From: Geodermatophilaceae bacterium URHA0031
Lineage (GTDB): Bacteria > Actinomycetota > Actinomycetes > Mycobacteriales > Geodermatophilaceae
Direction: 5' to 3'
Assembly: GCA_000620205.1 (NCBI GenBank)
Contig: JHVP01000014.1
Location: 59,352 to 123,351, forward strand
Length of the DNA stretch: 64,000 bases
Program-made: the position numbers and the translations under genes
Notes under the pieces: model-generated
Database searches by the model: none
Told to the model about the DNA's origin: nothing
Seen by the model: the letters and a program-made list of their open reading frames with translations, nothing else
Part shown: piece after piece, positions 1-9,500 of the stretch
How positions within the stretch are numbered: position 1 is the stretch's first letter
Layout of the letters: every line of letters starts with the position of its first letter

Positions 1-444
1 TACCTGGACGAGGCCGACGCCCTCTGCGACCGCATCCTGGTCATCGACGCGGGCCGGATCGTCGCCGAGGGCACGCCCGACGCGCTGAAGTCGCAGGTGG
101 GCGGCGACGTCCTCACCGTCACCGTGGAGCACGCGGGCACCGCCGGCCGGGTCGCCGCGCTGATGGGCGCGCTGCCCGGCGCCGAGGTCCCGCAGGTGCT
201 CGACACCCGCGTCGTCGGCCGCGCACCGCAGGGTGGTGCGGCGCTGGTCAGCCTGGTCCGCGAGCTGGACGCCGCCGGCATCCCCGTCACCGGGATCGAG
301 AGCCGCCGGCCCAGCCTGGACGACGTCTTCCTGGACCTCACCGGCCGGTCGCTGCGGGAGAGCGGCGGCGCCGGGGGCCCGGGGAGCCCGGCCGTCCCGA
401 CCGAGCGCACCGCCGCCGAGCAGCCGCAGGAGATGGCCCGATGA
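1..444 (+). CDS. ABC transporter ATP-binding protein, DrrA type (C-terminal part only)
   Basis: The reading frame is open from the first base, so the start lies outside the window and only about 147 C-terminal residues are visible. It begins YLDEADALCDRI followed by GRIVAEGTP, which is the stretch after the H-loop of DrrA/ABC-2 ATPases; Walker A, signature and Walker B are upstream. The tail has the DrrA-type C-terminal extension with SLDDVFLDLTGR. The stop overlaps the ATG of the permease gene by 4 bp (ATGA), so the two are translationally coupled and should form one exporter for a drug, lipid or other hydrophobic substrate. The substrate cannot be told from sequence. Confidence 0.9.
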   Translation, partial: YLDEADALCDRILVIDAGRIVAEGTPDALKSQVGGDVLTVTVEHAGTAGRVAALMGALPGAEVPQVLDTRVVGRAPQGGAALVSLVRELDAAGIPVTGIESRRPSLDDVFLDLTGRSLRESGGAGGPGSPAVPTERTAAEQPQEMAR

Positions 445-1247
445 GCACCGCGACCACCGCCCCGACCAGTCCGGCGACCACCGAGGCGAGCAGCAGCGTC
501 GCCCGGGACACCTGCACCGTGTTCGCCCGGGCGATGCGGTTGTCCCTGCGCAACCCGGCCTGGCTGGTGATCAGCCTGTTGCAGCCGATCCTCTACATCG
601 TGCTGTTCGGACCGTTGCTCGAACCGCTGAGCAGCCAGCTGGGCTCGGGCAACGCCTACCAGCTGTTCGTGCCCGGCATCCTGGTGCAGTTGGGCATCTT
701 CGGCGCGCTGTTCGTCGGGTTCGGCCTGATCGCCGAGTACCGGGCCGGGGTCATCGAGAGCCAGCGGGTCACCCCGGCCAGCCGCACCGCGCTGCTGCTC
801 GGCCGGGTGCTGCGCGACGTCGTCGTCCTGCTGGTCCAGGGCACGCTGCTGGTGCTGGTGTCGATCCCGCTCGGTCTCCGCGCGCCGGTGCTCGGGGTCG
901 TCCTCACCCTCGTGGTCATCGCGTTGCTCGGGGCTGCGTTCGCCTCGGTCTCCTACGCGCTGGCGCTCACGCTCAAGAGCGAGGACGCCTTCGCACCGCT
1001 GCTGAACGCCGTCGTCCTGCCGGTCCTGCTGCTGTCGGGGATCCTGCTGCCGATGACGCTGGCCCCCGGCTGGCTGCAGGCGGTCAGCGACGTCAACCCG
1101 CTCAAGCACGTCGTGGAGGGCACCCGGTCGTTCTTCACCGGCGACTACGGCAGCAGCACCGCCTGGTGGGGTGCCGGGCTCACGGTGGCCATGGGCCTGC
1201 TCGGCTGGTGGTTCGGGGTGCGACGGTTCCGGCAGGAGTCGAGCTGA
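441..1247 (+). CDS. ABC-2 type transporter permease, DrrB type
   Basis: A 268-residue membrane protein with a Ser/Thr/Ala-rich cytoplasmic N-terminus and about six hydrophobic segments (near residues 35-60, 75-100, 120-150, 155-180, 190-215 and 235-260). The conserved ABC-2 features are NPAWLVISLLQPILYIVLFGP near the N-terminus and PLKHVVEGTRSFFTGD before the last helix. It is the membrane partner of the ATPase that overlaps it by 4 bp. No terminator was recognised after it; the next gene starts 242 bp downstream and probably has its own promoter. Confidence 0.9.
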   Translation: MSTATTAPTSPATTEASSSVARDTCTVFARAMRLSLRNPAWLVISLLQPILYIVLFGPLLEPLSSQLGSGNAYQLFVPGILVQLGIFGALFVGFGLIAEYRAGVIESQRVTPASRTALLLGRVLRDVVVLLVQGTLLVLVSIPLGLRAPVLGVVLTLVVIALLGAAFASVSYALALTLKSEDAFAPLLNAVVLPVLLLSGILLPMTLAPGWLQAVSDVNPLKHVVEGTRSFFTGDYGSSTAWWGAGLTVAMGLLGWWFGVRRFRQESS

Positions 1248-1330
1248 ACGGGAGGTTTCCGCCAGTTCACCAATGCCTCACGTGTCACCCGTTGGCGTGT
1301 CTTGCCAGTGATCCTGTCGGAGATCGGGGC

Positions 1331-1336
1331 TAGCGT
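1331..1336 (+). promoter_or_regulatory. Possible -10 element for phoH
   Basis: TAGCGT is a fair match to the actinobacterial -10 consensus TANNNT and lies about 150 bp before the phoH start. The best -35 at 17 bp spacing is GTGATC, which is weak. The resulting leader would be long and contains a 12-bp imperfect stem at 1345-1374. This is tentative. Confidence 0.3.
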
Positions 1337-1489
1337 CCGCAGTGGAGGACGGGTTCCACCCCGTCGTCCACGGGAGGCCCGGTTGGTGCGACTTCGTACG
1401 TCGACCAGAGGGGCCGCGTCCTGGCCCCTGCGCCGGGACCCGGCCACCCTCGAGCCGGGGCGCGCCGTGCGCCCCAACGGGAGTCGACT

Positions 1490-2785
1490 GTGACCACTCG
1501 CCGCACGTTCGTCCTCGACACCTCCGTCCTGCTCTCCGACCCGGGCGCGCTGCTGCGCTTCGACGGGCACGACGTGGTGCTGCCCCTCGTGGTCATCAGC
1601 GAACTGGAGGCCAAGCGCGACCACCCGGAACTGGGCTGGTTCGCCCGGCAGACCCTGCGCGCGCTCGACGACCTGCGGCTCCAGCACGGCCGGCTCGACG
1701 CACCCGTCCCGGTCGGCGACCAGGGCAGCACGGTGCACGTGGAGCTCAACCACAGCGATCCCTCGGTGCTCCCGGCCGGCTTCCGCAACGACAGCAACGA
1801 CAGCCGGATCATGGTCGTCGCGCTCAACCTCCGCGGTGAGGGCAGGGACGTCTGCCTGATCACCAAGGACGTCCCGCTCCGGGTGAAGGCCGCTGCGCTG
1901 GGGCTGGAGACCGACGAGTACCGGGCGCTCGGCGCCGTGGACGCCGGCTGGACCGGGATGGCCGAGCTCTCCGTCGACGAGCCGGAGATCCAGTCCCTCT
2001 ACGAGCGCGGGGCGTCCCACCTGCCGGCGGCTGCGGAGCTGCCGACCCACACGGGGCTGGTGCTGCTGTCGGCCCGTGGCTCGGCGCTGGGCCGGGTGCT
2101 GCCGGACAAGTCGGTGCGGCTGGTCCGCGGTGACCGGGACGCCTTCGGGCTGCACGGCCGGTCCGCCGAGCAGCGGATCGCGCTGGACCTGCTGATGGAC
2201 CCGGAGATCGGCATCGTCTCGATGGGCGGCCGGGCGGGCACCGGCAAGTCGGCCCTGGCGCTGTGCGCGGGGCTGGAGTCGGTGATGGAGCGCCGGGCGC
2301 ACAAGAAGGTGGTCATCTTCCGGCCGCTGTACGCCGTCGGTGGCCAGGAGCTCGGCTACCTGCCCGGCAGCGAGGGCGAGAAGATGGCGCCCTGGGCCCA
2401 GGCGGTCTTCGACACCCTCGGTGCGCTGGTCAGCGGGGACGTGGTCGAGGAGATCGTGGCCCGCGGGCTGATCGAGGTGCTGCCGCTGACCCACATCCGC
2501 GGGCGTTCGCTGCACGACTCGTTCGTGATCGTCGACGAGGCGCAGTCCCTCGAGCGCGGGGTGCTGCTGACCGTGCTGTCCCGGCTGGGCACCAACTCCC
2601 GGGTGGTGCTGACCCACGACGTCGCGCAGCGGGACAACCTGCGGGTGGGCCGGCACGACGGCGTGACGGCGGTGATCGAGGCGCTCAAGGGCCACCCGCT
2701 GTTCGCGCACGTGACCCTGACCCGCTCGGAGCGTTCGCCGATCGCCGCGCTGGTCACCGAGATGCTGGAGGACCTCCCCCTCTGA
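1490..2785 (+). CDS. PhoH family protein: PIN domain fused to PhoH ATPase
   Basis: A 431-residue protein with a PIN ribonuclease-like domain at about residues 5-140 (conserved acidic positions in [18 protein letters not shown] and LITKDVPLR) and a C-terminal PhoH/RecD-like P-loop ATPase domain from about 225. Walker A is [10 protein letters not shown] near residue 247 and Walker B is VIVDEAQ near 346. This is the PhoH2 architecture common in Actinobacteria, described as an ATP-dependent RNA helicase/RNase. The start is GTG. The gene has a long leader and runs toward the gene at 2828-3739, with a hairpin between them. Confidence 0.93.
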   Translation: MTTRRTFVLDTSVLLSDPGALLRFDGHDVVLPLVVISELEAKRDHPELGWFARQTLRALDDLRLQHGRLDAPVPVGDQGSTVHVELNHSDPSVLPAGFRNDSNDSRIMVVALNLRGEGRDVCLITKDVPLRVKAAALGLETDEYRALGAVDAGWTGMAELSVDEPEIQSLYERGASHLPAAAELPTHTGLVLLSARGSALGRVLPDKSVRLVRGDRDAFGLHGRSAEQRIALDLLMDPEIGIVSMGGRAGTGKSALALCAGLESVMERRAHKKVVIFRPLYAVGGQELGYLPGSEGEKMAPWAQAVFDTLGALVSGDVVEEIVARGLIEVLPLTHIRGRSLHDSFVIVDEAQSLERGVLLTVLSRLGTNSRVVLTHDVAQRDNLRVGRHDGVTAVIEALKGHPLFAHVTLTRSERSPIAALVTEMLEDLPL

Positions 2786-2791
2786 CCGTGT

Positions 2792-2834
2792 GCGCTGGGG
2801 CCGGGTTCTCGGGGTGGGAATCCGGCCTCAGCGC
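2792..2834. terminator. Hairpin between convergent phoH and DUF559 genes
   Basis: Arms 2792-2804 and 2822-2834 pair over 13 bp with one G-T wobble and a 17-nt loop. It sits after the phoH stop and overlaps the last codons of the convergent gene. There is no T-run, which is usual for terminators in this window. Confidence 0.5.
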
Positions 2835-3739
2835 CCACTGAACAGCCGGCGGCGTGCTGCGTGGGTCGACCGGATGTCGTGCTGGCACCCGACGGCGTCG
2901 CTGGTCATCCGGGCGTAGCCGAACCGGAGAGTCTGCCAGCCGACCGTGGCGAGCAACGCGTCTCGCCGGATGTCGTCCTCGCGTTGCTGCCGGGACCCGT
3001 GCCATGCCGCGCCGTCCATCTCCACGGCCAGCAGGACCTCGTCGTAGGCGGCGTCCACCGCGAAGCGCTTCCCGGCCACGGTGATCCTCCGCTGCTGCAC
3101 GAAGGGCGGCATGCCGGGTGCGCGCAGGACCTGCAGGCACCCCCAGATCTCCAGCTCGGACTGGCATCCGTCGGCCAGCAGCTGGACCAGCTCGGCGAGC
3201 TCCGCCCGGCCCTGGAGACGCGGCCGACGGGCGAGCTCGGCCGCGATGTCACCCGCTGAGCAGAGTCGTCGGCGCACCGCCGAGATCGCCGCCGCCCGCA
3301 GTGACGGACGGGCCGAACCTGGGGACGAGCCCCAGGCATCGACCACGGCACGCTCGACGCAGGTGACCGGGATGCCGGACACCCGGCGGGTGAGCTCACC
3401 GATGTCGGTGGCCCGGTGCAGCAGCACTCCGGCCGACCCGCGGGCGCTGCGCGAGGACCCGACCGTCAGGTGGACCGGCCCCCCTGCGGGTGGGAGCAGG
3501 TCCCACAGCGCCAGGGCCGTGCCGTGGCTGACCACGGCCCCACGGACGTGCGCCAGCGCAGCCACCCGGGTCCGCCAGTCATGGGCGGCCGCGGGCGTGA
3601 CGTAGACACCGGGCTGCAACCGGACCAGGCGACCAGTGGCGACCCAGGAGTCCACCGTGCCCCGGTCCACCCGTTGGACGAGCCCCTGCCGGGTGGTCCA
3701 GCCGGTCGGGCCCACCAGCGCCTCGACGTCCCAGGTCAT
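2828..3739 (-). CDS. AbiEi-like N-domain plus DUF559 endonuclease-like protein
   Basis: A 303-residue protein. Residues about 1-70 resemble the AbiEi-type antitoxin winged-helix domain (RQGLVQRVDRGTVDSWVATGRLVRLQPGVYV). The C-terminus, about 185-295, carries a DUF559/Vsr-like restriction-endonuclease fold signature: FAVDAAYDEVLLAVEMDG, then AWHG, two spaced Arg helices and GWQTLRFGYARM. ATG at 3739 is preferred because an open frame extends 39 codons further upstream without resembling the family. Such singletons are numerous in actinobacterial genomes and have no proven toxin partner; none lies beside this one. Its real role is unknown. Confidence 0.75.
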   Translation of the reverse strand: MTWDVEALVGPTGWTTRQGLVQRVDRGTVDSWVATGRLVRLQPGVYVTPAAAHDWRTRVAALAHVRGAVVSHGTALALWDLLPPAGGPVHLTVGSSRSARGSAGVLLHRATDIGELTRRVSGIPVTCVERAVVDAWGSSPGSARPSLRAAAISAVRRRLCSAGDIAAELARRPRLQGRAELAELVQLLADGCQSELEIWGCLQVLRAPGMPPFVQQRRITVAGKRFAVDAAYDEVLLAVEMDGAAWHGSRQQREDDIRRDALLATVGWQTLRFGYARMTSDAVGCQHDIRSTHAARRRLFSGR

Positions 3740-3875
3740 CCGAGCAGCGTGCGCGACCACAGGGTCCTGCGGCCCGTGGTCCGCAGATCTGTGGACCACG
3801 CCGCACGGTGTGCGTCGGAGCAGGGTCCGAGCGCCTGGAACCCCGCCTCGGCGCACAGCGACGACAGGCTGCGGG

Positions 3876-4127
3876 TCAGGCGGTGGGGGTGCTCTCCGGC
3901 GCCGGGTCGCCCAGGGCGCTCCCGGCCTCGGCCGGGGGCTTCGGCGTCGGCGGTGGGGTGCTGGCGAAACGCACCACGGCGACCACGGCCCAGCCGGCTG
4001 CCAGACACCACAGCAGCCGGTGGACCACCTCCTGTGCGGTGAGCTCCCCGCGCAGCCCCAGCAGGAACACCGGGACGGCCAGCACGAAGCCGGTCAGCAG
4101 GACGTCGCCGCGGAGCGGGCTGGTCAC
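3876..4127 (-). CDS. Small membrane protein ending the flagellar operon
   Basis: An 83-residue protein with two likely transmembrane helices, about residues 8-27 and 35-53, and a Pro-rich hydrophilic C-terminal tail of about 30 residues. Its ATG overlaps the stop of the FlhF-like gene by 4 bp (ATGA), which argues that it is a real, co-translated gene. I do not recognise a family. The position after flhA and flhF suggests a link to export-gate or basal-body placement, but that is context only. Confidence 0.6.
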   Translation of the reverse strand: MTSPLRGDVLLTGFVLAVPVFLLGLRGELTAQEVVHRLLWCLAAGWAVVAVVRFASTPPPTPKPPAEAGSALGDPAPESTPTA

Positions 4128-7100
4128 CCCTCCATCTCCTCCAGCCGCTCACAGAGCAGCGACGCCCAGCGGTGCGCGGTGGCCCGCGCGCCGTCGACCA
4201 GCGCCACCGGCACCGACACGTGGTTGAGGACGGCGGCCGGGTCGGCCGTCGCGTCGGTGTCCTGGACGACGACGGCGTCCAGCCGGGGCAGCCCGTCCAG
4301 CCACGGCACGAGGTCCTCGGGCTTGCGGGTCGAGTCGAGCACGCCCCACACCGCGGTCGGCGACCAGATGTCGAGCATGTGCTCCAACCAGGGGCCGCCC
4401 GAGGTCCGCAGCGGCGCGTCCACGGCGATTATCGTGACCGTGCCGCGCGCGGTGCTGGCCTGCTGCCGCTCGGCGGCGGTCTCCCGCGACGTGATCCGGC
4501 TGCCCTCGGGGGCCAGTCCGGCGAGCGCCCCGGAGGCCGCCCACTGCACGTCCTCCGGCTCCAACCGCAGGGACAGGGCCAGCGACCGGGCGGCGGCGAA
4601 GGTCTCCGCACCGGGGCCGACGACCATGAGCACGTCACCGGGCTGCGTGGGCAGGTGCGGCGCGACCGGCAGCCGCTCGGCGAGCGTCCGGGTCAGCGCT
4701 GCGTAGACCCCGCGGGCCGCGGCGTCGTCGGTGAAGTCCGGTCCGAGCAGGAAGTCCGGCAGACCCAGGGTCAGCAGCCGGACGACGAGCTCCTCGGCGC
4801 CGTCCATGCGGTACGGGGCCAGTGCCGTCGACGGCGACACGGCGGGCACGAGCCGCGTCACGGTGGCGAGCCGGGTGCTGGTCTCCGGGACGGCGGGCAG
4901 CTCGCCCGCGGGCCGGCGCGAGCTGATCGGCACCGGGACCGGCACCGGCCGGGTGGCGACCGGCGGGCGGTCGGCACCGGCCGGCCGGGCGGCCGGCACC
5001 GGGGGGCGTCCGCGGCGCGCCGGCGGGACGGCGGGTCGCTGCGACCGCGGCGACGAGTCACCGGAGATGCCCAGCCGCGGCAGGACGAGGGTGGCGTCCA
5101 TCGGCAGCGGAGCCGGGTCGCTGGCGGTGCGCGCCATGACCGGGCCCAGCGAGACCGGGACGGCGAACCTCTGCTCCTCGACGGCCACCGCGACGGGCAC
5201 CTCGATCGGTCGCGGCTCGGTGACCCGCACCTCCTCGGCGGCGGTCTCGGCGACAACGACCGCGTCGACGACGAGGGCCTGCGCGGCGGCGACCTGCGCG
5301 GCACGCTGGGCGACCCGGGCGTCGCTGGCCCAGCCGGGGCCGGTGTAGGCGTCGGTCCGGTAGGCGCCGGTGTCGTAGGCGCTCGACTCGGTGCTCCGGG
5401 CGTCGTAGGCGGACGGCTGGGGGGCGTCCTGCTCGGCAGCGGGCGGGGCCTCGGCGACGGTCAGGGCCGCGCCGACCTCCGGGAGGCGGTGCCGGCCGCG
5501 GCCGGAGCCGTTCGCCGCCAGGACCTCCTCCAGCAGCGCCGCCAGCGCCTCGTCGGCGCTGCGGACGGACTCGACCATCGACACCGGCGAGCCGGTGAGC
5601 GCGACGGCCTCCTGCTCGCGGCGCTCGGCCGCGAGCCGCTCGGCCACGACCCGTGCGGCCTCCTGGCGGACCGCCTCGACCCGAGCGGCCTCGGCGTCGG
5701 CCGCGGCCTGGAGGCGGGCGGCCTCGATCCGGGCGGCCTCCTGACGGGCGACCTCGATCCGGACCGCCTCACGGCGCTCCGCCTCCAGACGCTCGGCCTC
5801 GACCCGTGCGGCCTCCTGGCGGACCGCCTCGACCCGGGCAGCCTCGGCCCGGGCAGCCTCGGCCCGGGCAGCCTCGGCCCGGGCAGCCTCGGCCCGGGCA
5901 GCCTCGGCCCGGGCAGCCTCGACCCGGGCAGCCTCGGCACGCTCGGCTTCCAGGCGCTCGGCTTCCAGGCGCTCGGCTTCCAGGCGCTCGGCTTCCAGGC
6001 GCTCGGCTTCCAGGCGCTCGGCCTCGACTCGCTCGGCCTCCAGGCGCTCGGCCTGGAGTCGCTCGGCCTCCAGGCGCTCGGCCTGGAGTCGCTCGGCCTC
6101 CAGGCGCTCGGCCTCGACCCGGGCCGCCTCGACGCGAGCAGCCTCGAGTCGCTGGGCCTCGAGTCGCTGAGCCTCGAGTCGAAGAGCCTCCAGTCGCTCG
6201 GCCTCCAGTCGCTCCGCCTCCAGTCGCTCCGCCTCCAGACGCTCCGCCTCCAGACGCTCCGCCTCCTGCCGCGCGGCTTCCGCAGCCGTCGCCTCGGCCT
6301 CGAGCCGGGCGGCCTCGGCGGCAGCGGCCTCGGCCTCACGCCGGGCAGCTTCCGCGGCGGCGGCGACGGCCTGGAGCCGGGCGGCCTCGGCGGCGGCAGC
6401 CTCGGCCCGCAGCCGGGCGGCCTCGGCTGCAGCGGCGTCGACCCGGGCAGCGGCGGCCCGCGCCGCCTCGGCAGCGGCGCTCTCCGCCGCGGCGACCTGG
6501 GCAGCAGCCGCGTCGGCGGCGGCCACCTCGCGAGCCGCGGCCTCGGCAGCAGCGGCCTCGGCGGCCGCCTCGGCCGCCGCCTGGACCGGGTTCGAGGCCA
6601 CCATCCGGGTGAGGGCGGCGGCGAACGGCGAGGGACCGGCCGGCTGCTCGGCCGCCGGCCGGGCCGGCTCCACAGGCTCGGGAGCGAGGTCCTCGGGGGA
6701 CAGCATCAGCGTGTGCTTGGTCGGGGTGAACGGCTTGGCGGCCGGCGTCCGGCGCGGTGCGGCCGCGGGCTCCCGGGTCGTCCGGACCTGCGTGGCAGCC
6801 CGGGTCTGCGTGGCGGCGCGGGCCGACGTGGCCGCGCGGACCGACGACGGGGCGGTGGCGCCGCTCGCGGCCGGGGCAGCCGAACGCCGCACCGGCCGCT
6901 CGGCGACCGGCGGCGCGGCGGTGGCCGCGGCACCCGCACGGCCGTACAGGCCGACGGCCTGCGGCTCCTGCGACGCGGAGCCGAGCAGCTCGGCGAGCTC
7001 CTGCATGCGGTCGTCCAGCGACGGGGCCGGCCGGGCCTCGCGGGCGCCCGTCTTCAGCAGCGAGCCTGTGTCGGGGCCCTTGACCGGGTCGGCCTTGGGC

Positions 7101-7261
7101 ACCTCTACCTCGGCGATGAACCGCTCGTTGGTGAAGAAGCCGAACATGCCGCCGGACCGGATGCGGCGCACCCCGACGACCCGTGCGGTGGGGCCGAACT
7201 GCTCACGCGCGGCGGCGATCGCCTCGTCACGCGTGGCGGCCTCAACGGACTGCGAAGGCAC
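4124..7261 (-). CDS. FlhF-like protein with degenerate GTPase domain and long repeat helix
   Basis: A 1045-residue protein starting with GTG. Residues 1-55 match the FlhF N-terminus ([27 protein letters not shown], then an FGFF patch). Residues about 230-560 are a highly charged Ala/Glu/Arg/Leu array with a five-residue period such as EAERL. The last ~200 residues align in layout with the SRP-type NG domain of FlhF, but the P-loop is VGPGAETFA in place of GPTGVGKTT, and neither DTAGR nor TKxD is visible, so GTP binding is doubtful. It follows flhA with a 20-bp overlap, as flhF often does. FlhF normally sets flagellum placement and number. Usual FlhF length is 350-450 residues, so this one is greatly expanded. 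Confidence 0.75.
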   Translation of the reverse strand: MPSQSVEAATRDEAIAAAREQFGPTARVVGVRRIRSGGMFGFFTNERFIAEVEVPKADPVKGPDTGSLLKTGAREARPAPSLDDRMQELAELLGSASQEPQAVGLYGRAGAAATAAPPVAERPVRRSAAPAASGATAPSSVRAATSARAATQTRAATQVRTTREPAAAPRRTPAAKPFTPTKHTLMLSPEDLAPEPVEPARPAAEQPAGPSPFAAALTRMVASNPVQAAAEAAAEAAAAEAAAREVAAADAAAAQVAAAESAAAEAARAAAARVDAAAAEAARLRAEAAAAEAARLQAVAAAAEAARREAEAAAAEAARLEAEATAAEAARQEAERLEAERLEAERLEAERLEAERLEALRLEAQRLEAQRLEAARVEAARVEAERLEAERLQAERLEAERLQAERLEAERVEAERLEAERLEAERLEAERLEAERLEAERAEAARVEAARAEAARAEAARAEAARAEAARAEAARVEAVRQEAARVEAERLEAERREAVRIEVARQEAARIEAARLQAAADAEAARVEAVRQEAARVVAERLAAERREQEAVALTGSPVSMVESVRSADEALAALLEEVLAANGSGRGRHRLPEVGAALTVAEAPPAAEQDAPQPSAYDARSTESSAYDTGAYRTDAYTGPGWASDARVAQRAAQVAAAQALVVDAVVVAETAAEEVRVTEPRPIEVPVAVAVEEQRFAVPVSLGPVMARTASDPAPLPMDATLVLPRLGISGDSSPRSQRPAVPPARRGRPPVPAARPAGADRPPVATRPVPVPVPISSRRPAGELPAVPETSTRLATVTRLVPAVSPSTALAPYRMDGAEELVVRLLTLGLPDFLLGPDFTDDAAARGVYAALTRTLAERLPVAPHLPTQPGDVLMVVGPGAETFAAARSLALSLRLEPEDVQWAASGALAGLAPEGSRITSRETAAERQQASTARGTVTIIAVDAPLRTSGGPWLEHMLDIWSPTAVWGVLDSTRKPEDLVPWLDGLPRLDAVVVQDTDATADPAAVLNHVSVPVALVDGARATAHRWASLLCERLEEMEG
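5760..6300 (-). repeat. 15-bp tandem repeats inside the FlhF-like gene
   Basis: On the plus strand, units like GCTCGGCTTCCAGGC or GCTCGGCCTCCAGGC recur in register and encode EAERL-type pentapeptides on the minus strand. Exact neighbouring copies, for example around 5945-6015 and 5835-5925, indicate recent slippage or recombination. Confidence 0.85.
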
Positions 7262-9284
7262 CGTTCACCACTCCCAGGGACTCGATCTGGGCCGTGCGGG
7301 ACACCTCGTTGTACGAGATCACCGACAGCCGGGGCAGGACCTGGCGGACCAGGCGGGACAGGGCGGCGCGCACCTGCGGGGAGCAGACGAGCACGGGGGA
7401 GAGGTTCAGCCGGTCTGCCTGGTCGAGCAGCTCGGTGCAGCCCCGGACGAGGCCGTCCACGGTGTGGCCGTCCAGGGCCAGCACCTGACCGTTCTCGGTG
7501 GGGCGGACGGCCTCGAGCAGACGCTGCTCGAATGCCGGGTCCAGGGTGATCACGTGCAGCCGCTCGTCCGGCGTCACGTACGGCTGGCTGATCGCTCCAC
7601 CGAGCGCCGCGCGGACCGCCTCGACCAGGCCGTCCAGGTCCGTGGACTTCTTCGCCCGCAGCGACAGCGCCTCGAAGATGCGGACCAGGTCGCGGATGGA
7701 GACGTTCTCGTCCAGCAGGGCGTGCAGCACCCGCTGGACCTCGCCGAGGCTGAGCAGGGTGGGCGTGAGCTCCTCGACGACCGCAGGGTGCGTGCGGCGG
7801 ACCATCTCCACCAGCACCTTCACGTCCTCGCGGCCCAGCAGCGCCGAGGCGTTCTGCCGGACGACCTCCGCCAGGTGGGTGGTGATGACCGAGGAGCGGT
7901 CGACGACGGTGGCGCCGGCCATCTCGGCCTGCCGCTGCAGCTCGGCGGGCACCCACTTGGCGGCCAGCCCGAACACCGGCTCGACCGTCGGCTTGCCCGG
8001 CAGGCCCTCGAGGTGGTCGCCGATGGCGAGCACCGTCCCGGCGGGGGAGTTGCCCCGCGCCGCCGGGACGCCGTTGAGCCAGATGACGTACTGCGAGCCG
8101 GGCAGGTCCAGGTTGTCCCGGGTGCGCACCAGCGGGATCACCAGGCCGGTCTCCATGGCCACCTTGCGGCGCAGCGCCTTCACCCGGTCCAGCAGGTCGC
8201 CGCCGCGGGCGGTGTCGACCAGCTCGACCAGGTCGAAGGCGACCTCGAGCTCCAGCGGGTCCACGCGCATCCGCTCGACGATCGCCTCGGGGGAGTCCGG
8301 CTGCGGCTCGTCGGGGGCCGCTGCCGCGGCCAGGCCCTCGTCGTCGTCCTCGGACTTCTCGGTCAGCCGGGTGGAGAGGAACAGGAAGAGACCGCCGACG
8401 ACCAGGAAGGGCAGCTTGGGCAGGCCGGGGATCAGGCACAGCGCCAGGGCGGCGCCGCCGGCGATCCGCACCGGCTGCTTGTTGCGGCCCAGCTGGTTCA
8501 GCAGGTCCGAGCCCATGTCGCCGGACGAGGCGGCGCGGGTCACGATGAGGCCGGTCGCGGTGGAGATCAGCAGCGCGGGGATCTGGGAGACCAGGCCGTC
8601 GCCGACGGTCAGCAGCGAGTAGGTGGAGACGGCGTCGGCCGGCGCCATGCCCTTCTGCATGATCCCGATCGCGAAGCCGCCGATCAGGTTGATCATCGTG
8701 ATGATGATCGCGGCGATCGCGTCGCCCTTGACGAACTTGCTGGCGCCGTCCATCGAGCCGTAGAAGTCGGCCTCGGAGGTGACCTCCTGGCGGCGCTTGC
8801 GTGCCTGCGTCTCGTTGATCAGGCCGGCGTTGAGGTCGGCGTCGATCGCCATCTGCTTGCCGGGCATGGCGTCGAGGGTGAACCGGGCGCCGACCTCGGC
8901 GACGCGGCCGGCACCGTTGGTGATGACGACGAACTGGATGATCGTGAGGATCACGAAGATCACCAGGCCGACGATCAGCGAGCCGCCGATGACGAAGTGC
9001 CCGAAGGACTCGATGACCTTGCCGGCGTACCCGTCGCTGAGGACCAGCCGGGTCGAGGACACGTTCAGCGCGAGCCGCATGAGCGTCGCGATGAGCACCA
9101 GCGACGGGAAGACGGCGAAGTCCAGCGGCCGCTTGATCTGCATGGACACCAGCAGGATCAGCAGCGAGGCGGTGATGTTGAAGCCGAGCAGCAGGTCCAG
9201 CACGGCGGCCGGCAGCGGGACGACGAGCATCAGGACGATGGAGACGACCCCGATGGGGACGGCGGCCTTCGTCAGCTTTCCCAC
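7242..9284 (-). CDS. flhA: Flagellar export gate protein FlhA
   Basis: A 680-residue FHIPEP-family protein, normal length. The N-terminal half holds about eight transmembrane helices and the conserved block [33 protein letters not shown]. After [23 protein letters not shown] comes the cytoplasmic FHIPEP loop, and the C-terminal half, from about residue 350, is the soluble ring that receives chaperone-substrate complexes. The start is GTG at 9284. Flagellar type III export uses the proton gradient through this protein. A 216-bp gap with two hairpins separates it from flhB upstream, and a weak sigma-28-like box occurs there, so a separate promoter is possible. Confidence 0.97.
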   Translation of the reverse strand: MGKLTKAAVPIGVVSIVLMLVVPLPAAVLDLLLGFNITASLLILLVSMQIKRPLDFAVFPSLVLIATLMRLALNVSSTRLVLSDGYAGKVIESFGHFVIGGSLIVGLVIFVILTIIQFVVITNGAGRVAEVGARFTLDAMPGKQMAIDADLNAGLINETQARKRRQEVTSEADFYGSMDGASKFVKGDAIAAIIITMINLIGGFAIGIMQKGMAPADAVSTYSLLTVGDGLVSQIPALLISTATGLIVTRAASSGDMGSDLLNQLGRNKQPVRIAGGAALALCLIPGLPKLPFLVVGGLFLFLSTRLTEKSEDDDEGLAAAAAPDEPQPDSPEAIVERMRVDPLELEVAFDLVELVDTARGGDLLDRVKALRRKVAMETGLVIPLVRTRDNLDLPGSQYVIWLNGVPAARGNSPAGTVLAIGDHLEGLPGKPTVEPVFGLAAKWVPAELQRQAEMAGATVVDRSSVITTHLAEVVRQNASALLGREDVKVLVEMVRRTHPAVVEELTPTLLSLGEVQRVLHALLDENVSIRDLVRIFEALSLRAKKSTDLDGLVEAVRAALGGAISQPYVTPDERLHVITLDPAFEQRLLEAVRPTENGQVLALDGHTVDGLVRGCTELLDQADRLNLSPVLVCSPQVRAALSRLVRQVLPRLSVISYNEVSRTAQIESLGVVNGAFAVR

Positions 9285-9384
9285 GAGACCTCGTTCCTGA
9301 GCAGCGGCGCCGGACGGCGAGAGGGCGCATCATGCCCTCGACGCCGTTCTCGGCAGTCCCCGGAACGGTCCGTACGCAGCGGCT

Positions 9385-9458
9385 GCGTGGGGCCGCCCCC
9401 CTGGCCCCACGCGCACCAGCAGCGTCGGGCGCCCCAGGCCGATCGGTCAGCTGGGGCG
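9385..9458 (-). other. Two hairpins between flhB and flhA
   Basis: Stem 9385-9394 with 9403-9412 is 10 bp and perfect. Stem 9430-9437 with 9451-9458 is 8 bp and perfect. They occupy the only sizeable gap in this half of the operon. They may terminate, attenuate or process the transcript before flhA. Confidence 0.45.
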
Positions 9459-9500
9459 TCCGGTGCGGATGGTGCTCGTGAGGGCGGAGGGGGTGCTCGC

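Noticed and set aside
1145..2710. 521-codon minus-strand open frame opposite phoH
   Set aside because: Low-complexity translation without motifs; phoH on the plus strand has both conserved domains.
2828..3739. Toxin-antitoxin pair
   Set aside because: The AbiEi-like domain is fused to a DUF559 domain and no adjacent AbiEii-type toxin gene exists.
5760..6300. CRISPR-like periodicity
   Set aside because: Repeat units are contiguous, in frame and coding, without spacers. No CRISPR array or cas gene was seen anywhere in the window.
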